Of a stretch of DNA of 39,009 bases, positions 36,703-39,009 are shown one piece after another. Each line of letters starts with the position of its first letter. Positions within the stretch are counted from its first letter, which is position 1. The DNA comes from Oscillospiraceae bacterium. GTDB lineage: Bacteria; Bacillota; Clostridia; Oscillospirales; Acutalibacteraceae. The notes beneath the pieces were generated by a model, which worked only from the letters and a program-made list of their open reading frames with translations, had not been told where the DNA came from and made no database searches. The stretch is taken from positions 1 to 39,009 of the forward strand of contig SVON01000018.1 of the NCBI GenBank assembly GCA_015066365.1, read 5' to 3'. The position numbers were made by a program, and so were the translations under genes.

Positions 36703-38559
36703 TTGTTGCCTTTTTTTGATTCCAGAAACACCGAATACCGATACCCCTTTGGCGCGGTAGCACAGCGCACACCGGTTACCTTCCGGGTGTGTATGCCCCG
36801 GGACTGGGGTTGCCACGCCGCCACCCTGCTGATAAACCGGGACGACCTGCCGCCGGTGGAGGTTCCGATGGCCTGGGCCGGGATGCGGGGGGACAGCCAC
36901 GAGTGGTGGGCCATCTCCTACACCCCCGATGCCGCCGGCTTGTATTGGTACGGCTTTCGGTTGGGGGTGGCGATGGGTGAGGGCTATCTGACCCGTCAGC
37001 CGGACGGAACCGCCGCCTATTCCCCCAACCTGGACGGAGCCCGTTGGCAGCTCACCTGCTATGAGCAGGGGTACACCACGCCCGACTGGCTGGCCGGCGG
37101 TGTGATGTACCAGATCTTCCCCGACCGCTTTGCCGCCTCCGGCGAGCCCAAAGCGGACGTGCCCGCCGACCGGGTGATGCACGCCGATTGGGGCGATCAG
37201 CCGGAATGGCGTCCCGACCTCCAGGGGCGGGTGCGCAACAATGACTTTTTCGGCGGCGACCTGCAGGGTATCCGGCAAAAGCTGGATTATCTGCAGTCCC
37301 TGGGGGTCACCTGCCTTTACTTAAACCCCATTTTCGAGTCCCACTCCAACCACCGTTACGATACGGCGGATTATACCCACATCGACCCCCTGCTGGGCAC
37401 CGAAGAGGATTTTCACGCCTTGACCGAAGCGGCCAAAGAGCGAGGTATCCGGGTGATCCTGGACGGCGTATTCAGCCACACCGGCTCGGACAGCGTCTAT
37501 TTTAACCGGGAGCGACGCTATCCGGTGGAGGGGGCCTACAACTCCCCCAGCTCCCCCTATTTTGATTGGTATCATTTCCATAAATGGCCCAACGAGTACG
37601 GCTCCTGGTGGGGGTTCCAGACCCTGCCGGAGGTGGAGGAGTTGGCCCCCGCCTTTATGCGGTACATCAACGGGCCGGAGGGGGTCGTGCCGAAATGGCT
37701 GAAGGCCGGTGCCGCCGGGTGGCGTCTGGACGTGGCGGATGAGCTGCCGGACGGCTTTCTGGATGCCCTCCGGGCACGGGTGAAGGCCACCGACCCCGAT
37801 GCGCTGGTGCTGGGCGAGGTGTGGGAGGATGCCTCCAACAAGGAGAGCTACGGCCACCGTCGTCGCTACCTACTGGGACAGCAGTTGGACAGCGTGATGA
37901 ACTATCCCTTCCGGGATGCCATTCTAGATTTCTTGTGCAACGGCGGCGAGTTTGTCCACCGGGTCTGGGACGTGGTGGAGAATTATCCGCCCCAGGCTCT
38001 GCGCTTGCTGATGAACCACATCGGCACCCACGATACCGAGCGGGCCTTGACCCTGCTGGGCGGCGAGCCCAGCTATGGCCGTGGTCGCAGTTGGCAGGCC
38101 GGCCAGACGATGACCGGCGAGCAGCGGGCTTTGGCCCTGCGCCGCCTGCGGTTGGCCACCCTGCTCCAGTTTGCGCTGCCCGGCGTGCCCTGCATCTACT
38201 ACGGTGACGAGGCCGGCCTGGAGGGCTACAAAGACCCCTTCAACCGGGGCACCTATCCCTGGGGCGGCGAGGACGCCGACCTGGTCAACTGGTATCGCCA
38301 GCTGGGCATCACCCGGCGTGAGAGCCGCGCTTTGGCAGAGGGTGACTACAACCCGGTGCTCACCGGCGAGGACGTGGTGTGCTTTGCCCGCCGTCACGAT
38401 GACAGCGGCCTGTTGTGCGCCGTCAACCGGGGCGAGGAGCCCCGGGTTCTGCCGCTGCCGGAGGACTTTGTGTTCGCCCCCATTGTGCTGGGCGAGGGCC
38501 GCGTGGCAGAGGATTGCCTGATCCTGCCGCCCCTGTCCGGTGTGTGGATGCGGTATTAA
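36703..38559 (+). CDS. GH13-family alpha-glucanase (neopullulanase/cyclomaltodextrinase-like)
   Basis: Alpha-amylase-family enzyme of 618 residues, without a signal peptide, so probably intracellular. An N-terminal beta domain (about 1-115, CBM34-like) precedes the barrel, which opens with GGVMYQIFPDRFAASGEP. The conserved GH13 regions are present: region I is replaced by LDGVFSHTG with Asp254, region II GWRLDVADE with nucleophile Asp343, region III LGEVWED with acid/base Glu372, and region IV GTHDTERAL with His443 and Asp444. MNHIGTHDTER and YYGDEAGLEG are typical of neopullulanase and maltogenic amylases. The start is TTG 36703 (or 36706) behind GGAGGG; no ATG is available in the first 28 codons. 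It likely trims imported maltodextrins. Confidence 0.92.
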   Translation: MLPFFDSRNTEYRYPFGAVAQRTPVTFRVCMPRDWGCHAATLLINRDDLPPVEVPMAWAGMRGDSHEWWAISYTPDAAGLYWYGFRLGVAMGEGYLTRQPDGTAAYSPNLDGARWQLTCYEQGYTTPDWLAGGVMYQIFPDRFAASGEPKADVPADRVMHADWGDQPEWRPDLQGRVRNNDFFGGDLQGIRQKLDYLQSLGVTCLYLNPIFESHSNHRYDTADYTHIDPLLGTEEDFHALTEAAKERGIRVILDGVFSHTGSDSVYFNRERRYPVEGAYNSPSSPYFDWYHFHKWPNEYGSWWGFQTLPEVEELAPAFMRYINGPEGVVPKWLKAGAAGWRLDVADELPDGFLDALRARVKATDPDALVLGEVWEDASNKESYGHRRRYLLGQQLDSVMNYPFRDAILDFLCNGGEFVHRVWDVVENYPPQALRLLMNHIGTHDTERALTLLGGEPSYGRGRSWQAGQTMTGEQRALALRRLRLATLLQFALPGVPCIYYGDEAGLEGYKDPFNRGTYPWGGEDADLVNWYRQLGITRRESRALAEGDYNPVLTGEDVVCFARRHDDSGLLCAVNRGEEPRVLPLPEDFVFAPIVLGEGRVAEDCLILPPLSGVWMRY

Positions 38560-38582
38560 GCCTTTGTATAGATTACACAAAG

Positions 38583-38612
38583 AAAAGCCGTCGGGTTTCC
38601 GGCGGCTTTTTT
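38583..38612 (+). terminator. Terminator of the GH13 gene
   Basis: Twelve-bp stem AAAAGCCGTCGG / CCGGCGGCTTTT (one G-T pair; 38583-38594 with 38599-38610), loop GTTT, followed by more T residues. Confidence 0.9.
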
Positions 38613-38709
38613 GCGCCCCCTAAATCTAGTGGCGGAAACCCGCAAAAACCCACAAGATTTGGGGGCAAAAACTCCTTGAAAAAAAGTCGTAAAAATCGCA
38701 AAAAAAGTG

Positions 38710-38738
38710 TTGACAAACCGGCTCTCCTATGGTATTAT
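38710..38738 (+). promoter_or_regulatory. rRNA operon promoter
   Basis: TTGACA (38710-38715), a 17-base spacer and TATTAT (38733-38738). A-tracts at about 38678-38707 directly before the -35 box look like an UP element. Confidence 0.9.
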
Positions 38739-38743
38739 AGTCG

Positions 38744-38993
38744 AGCACCGCAAAAAAACGGTGCTGATTTTGCTGGTCGCAGGCAATCGTTTGCGATGGT
38801 AACAAAGTCGCAAGGACCTTGAAAATTAAACAGTGTAAGACAGAACGAAAACACACACAATACCCGTTAATTCTTACTCAGTATGAGAAGAATCCGGCAA
38901 TGAGAGATTATTGCCAACACAGACGCCAAAGAGCGTCATGAGTTACAAACTCAAAACTTGATTAGTACAGCCTTCGAGGTTGTGTTAATACCA
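38744..38993 (+). other. rRNA operon leader
   Basis: About 250 bases of untranslated leader. It begins with a stem AGCACCG / CGGTGCT around an A-run (38744-38765), followed by the GGACCTTGAAAATTAAACAGT phrase (38814-38834) common before clostridial 16S genes, and several short stems (GGCAAT...ATTGCC, GACGCC...GCGTC) that probably take part in RNase III processing and leader structure. No gene is seen. Confidence 0.75.
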
Positions 38994-39009
38994 TTTTTGA
39001 GAGTTTGAT
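38994..39009 (+). rRNA. 16S ribosomal RNA, 5' end only
   Basis: The last bases TTTTTGAGAGTTTGAT match the start of bacterial 16S rRNA (AGAGTTTGAT is the beginning of the universal 27F region). The gene runs off the window. The exact mature 5' end is uncertain by a few bases. Confidence 0.9.

Overview
The window looks like the chromosome of a Gram-positive anaerobe of the class Clostridia, probably an Oscillospirales/Ruminococcaceae-type gut bacterium. The reasons are the Firmicutes-type L27 with a removable N-terminal extension and its protease Prp, a zinc-finger S4, mini-RNase III, SpoVAE, rubrerythrin, a guanine riboswitch before xpt, strong AGGAGG ribosome binding sites, and lipoproteins and surface proteins of clostridial style. 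The organism is inferred, not proven. No phage, IS element, tRNA or CRISPR array was seen.

Layout. (1) 1-2966: the end of the large ribosomal protein cluster, rpsM-rpsK-rpsD-rpoA-rplQ, closed by a strong terminator. (2) 3002-9590: a GtrA-like membrane protein, then a guanine-riboswitch-controlled unit made of xpt and a four-gene BMP-type ABC importer (lipoprotein, double ATPase, two permeases). This reads as a purine salvage and uptake operon. (3) 9597-19446: housekeeping and accessory genes, often in convergent pairs sharing bidirectional terminators: an E2-like acyltransferase with a decayed active site, TrmO, rubrerythrin, an orphan oligopeptide-binding lipoprotein, an S1-domain protein, a small membrane exporter-like protein, pyrimidine-nucleoside phosphorylase, SpoVAE, a CNNM/CBS protein and YitT. 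(4) 19449-22294, minus strand: rplU-prp-rpmA, then obgE-mrnC-yitT. (5) 22388-26245: a VanY-like carboxypeptidase, acyl carrier protein, rimI-tsaD (with four AGGAGTT heptamers before tsaD) and a PHP-family histidinol-phosphatase.

(6) 26356-36555 is the unusual part: a surface-protein island. A lipoprotein (minus) is divergent from a secreted protein of 1835 residues with a GH-A-like barrel, a Fn3-like module, five carbohydrate-binding-like modules, 13 tandem His/Cys units and a C-terminal domain. Next come a well-formed gene for a 36-residue peptide with no recognised family and an 818-residue secreted protein. This second protein has no catalytic domain but shares the His/Cys units and the C-terminal cassette. 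A second lipoprotein, apparently a distant relative of the first, closes the island. I see no LPXTG motif, SLH domain or C-terminal membrane anchor in the big proteins, so the shared C-terminal cassette is a candidate for an undescribed surface-retention or assembly module.

(7) 36634-39009: an intracellular-type GH13 alpha-glucanase, then a strong promoter, a structured leader and the first bases of a 16S rRNA gene, which runs off the window.

Most annotated starts were moved inward from the longest open frame to the first start codon with a well-placed ribosome binding site.
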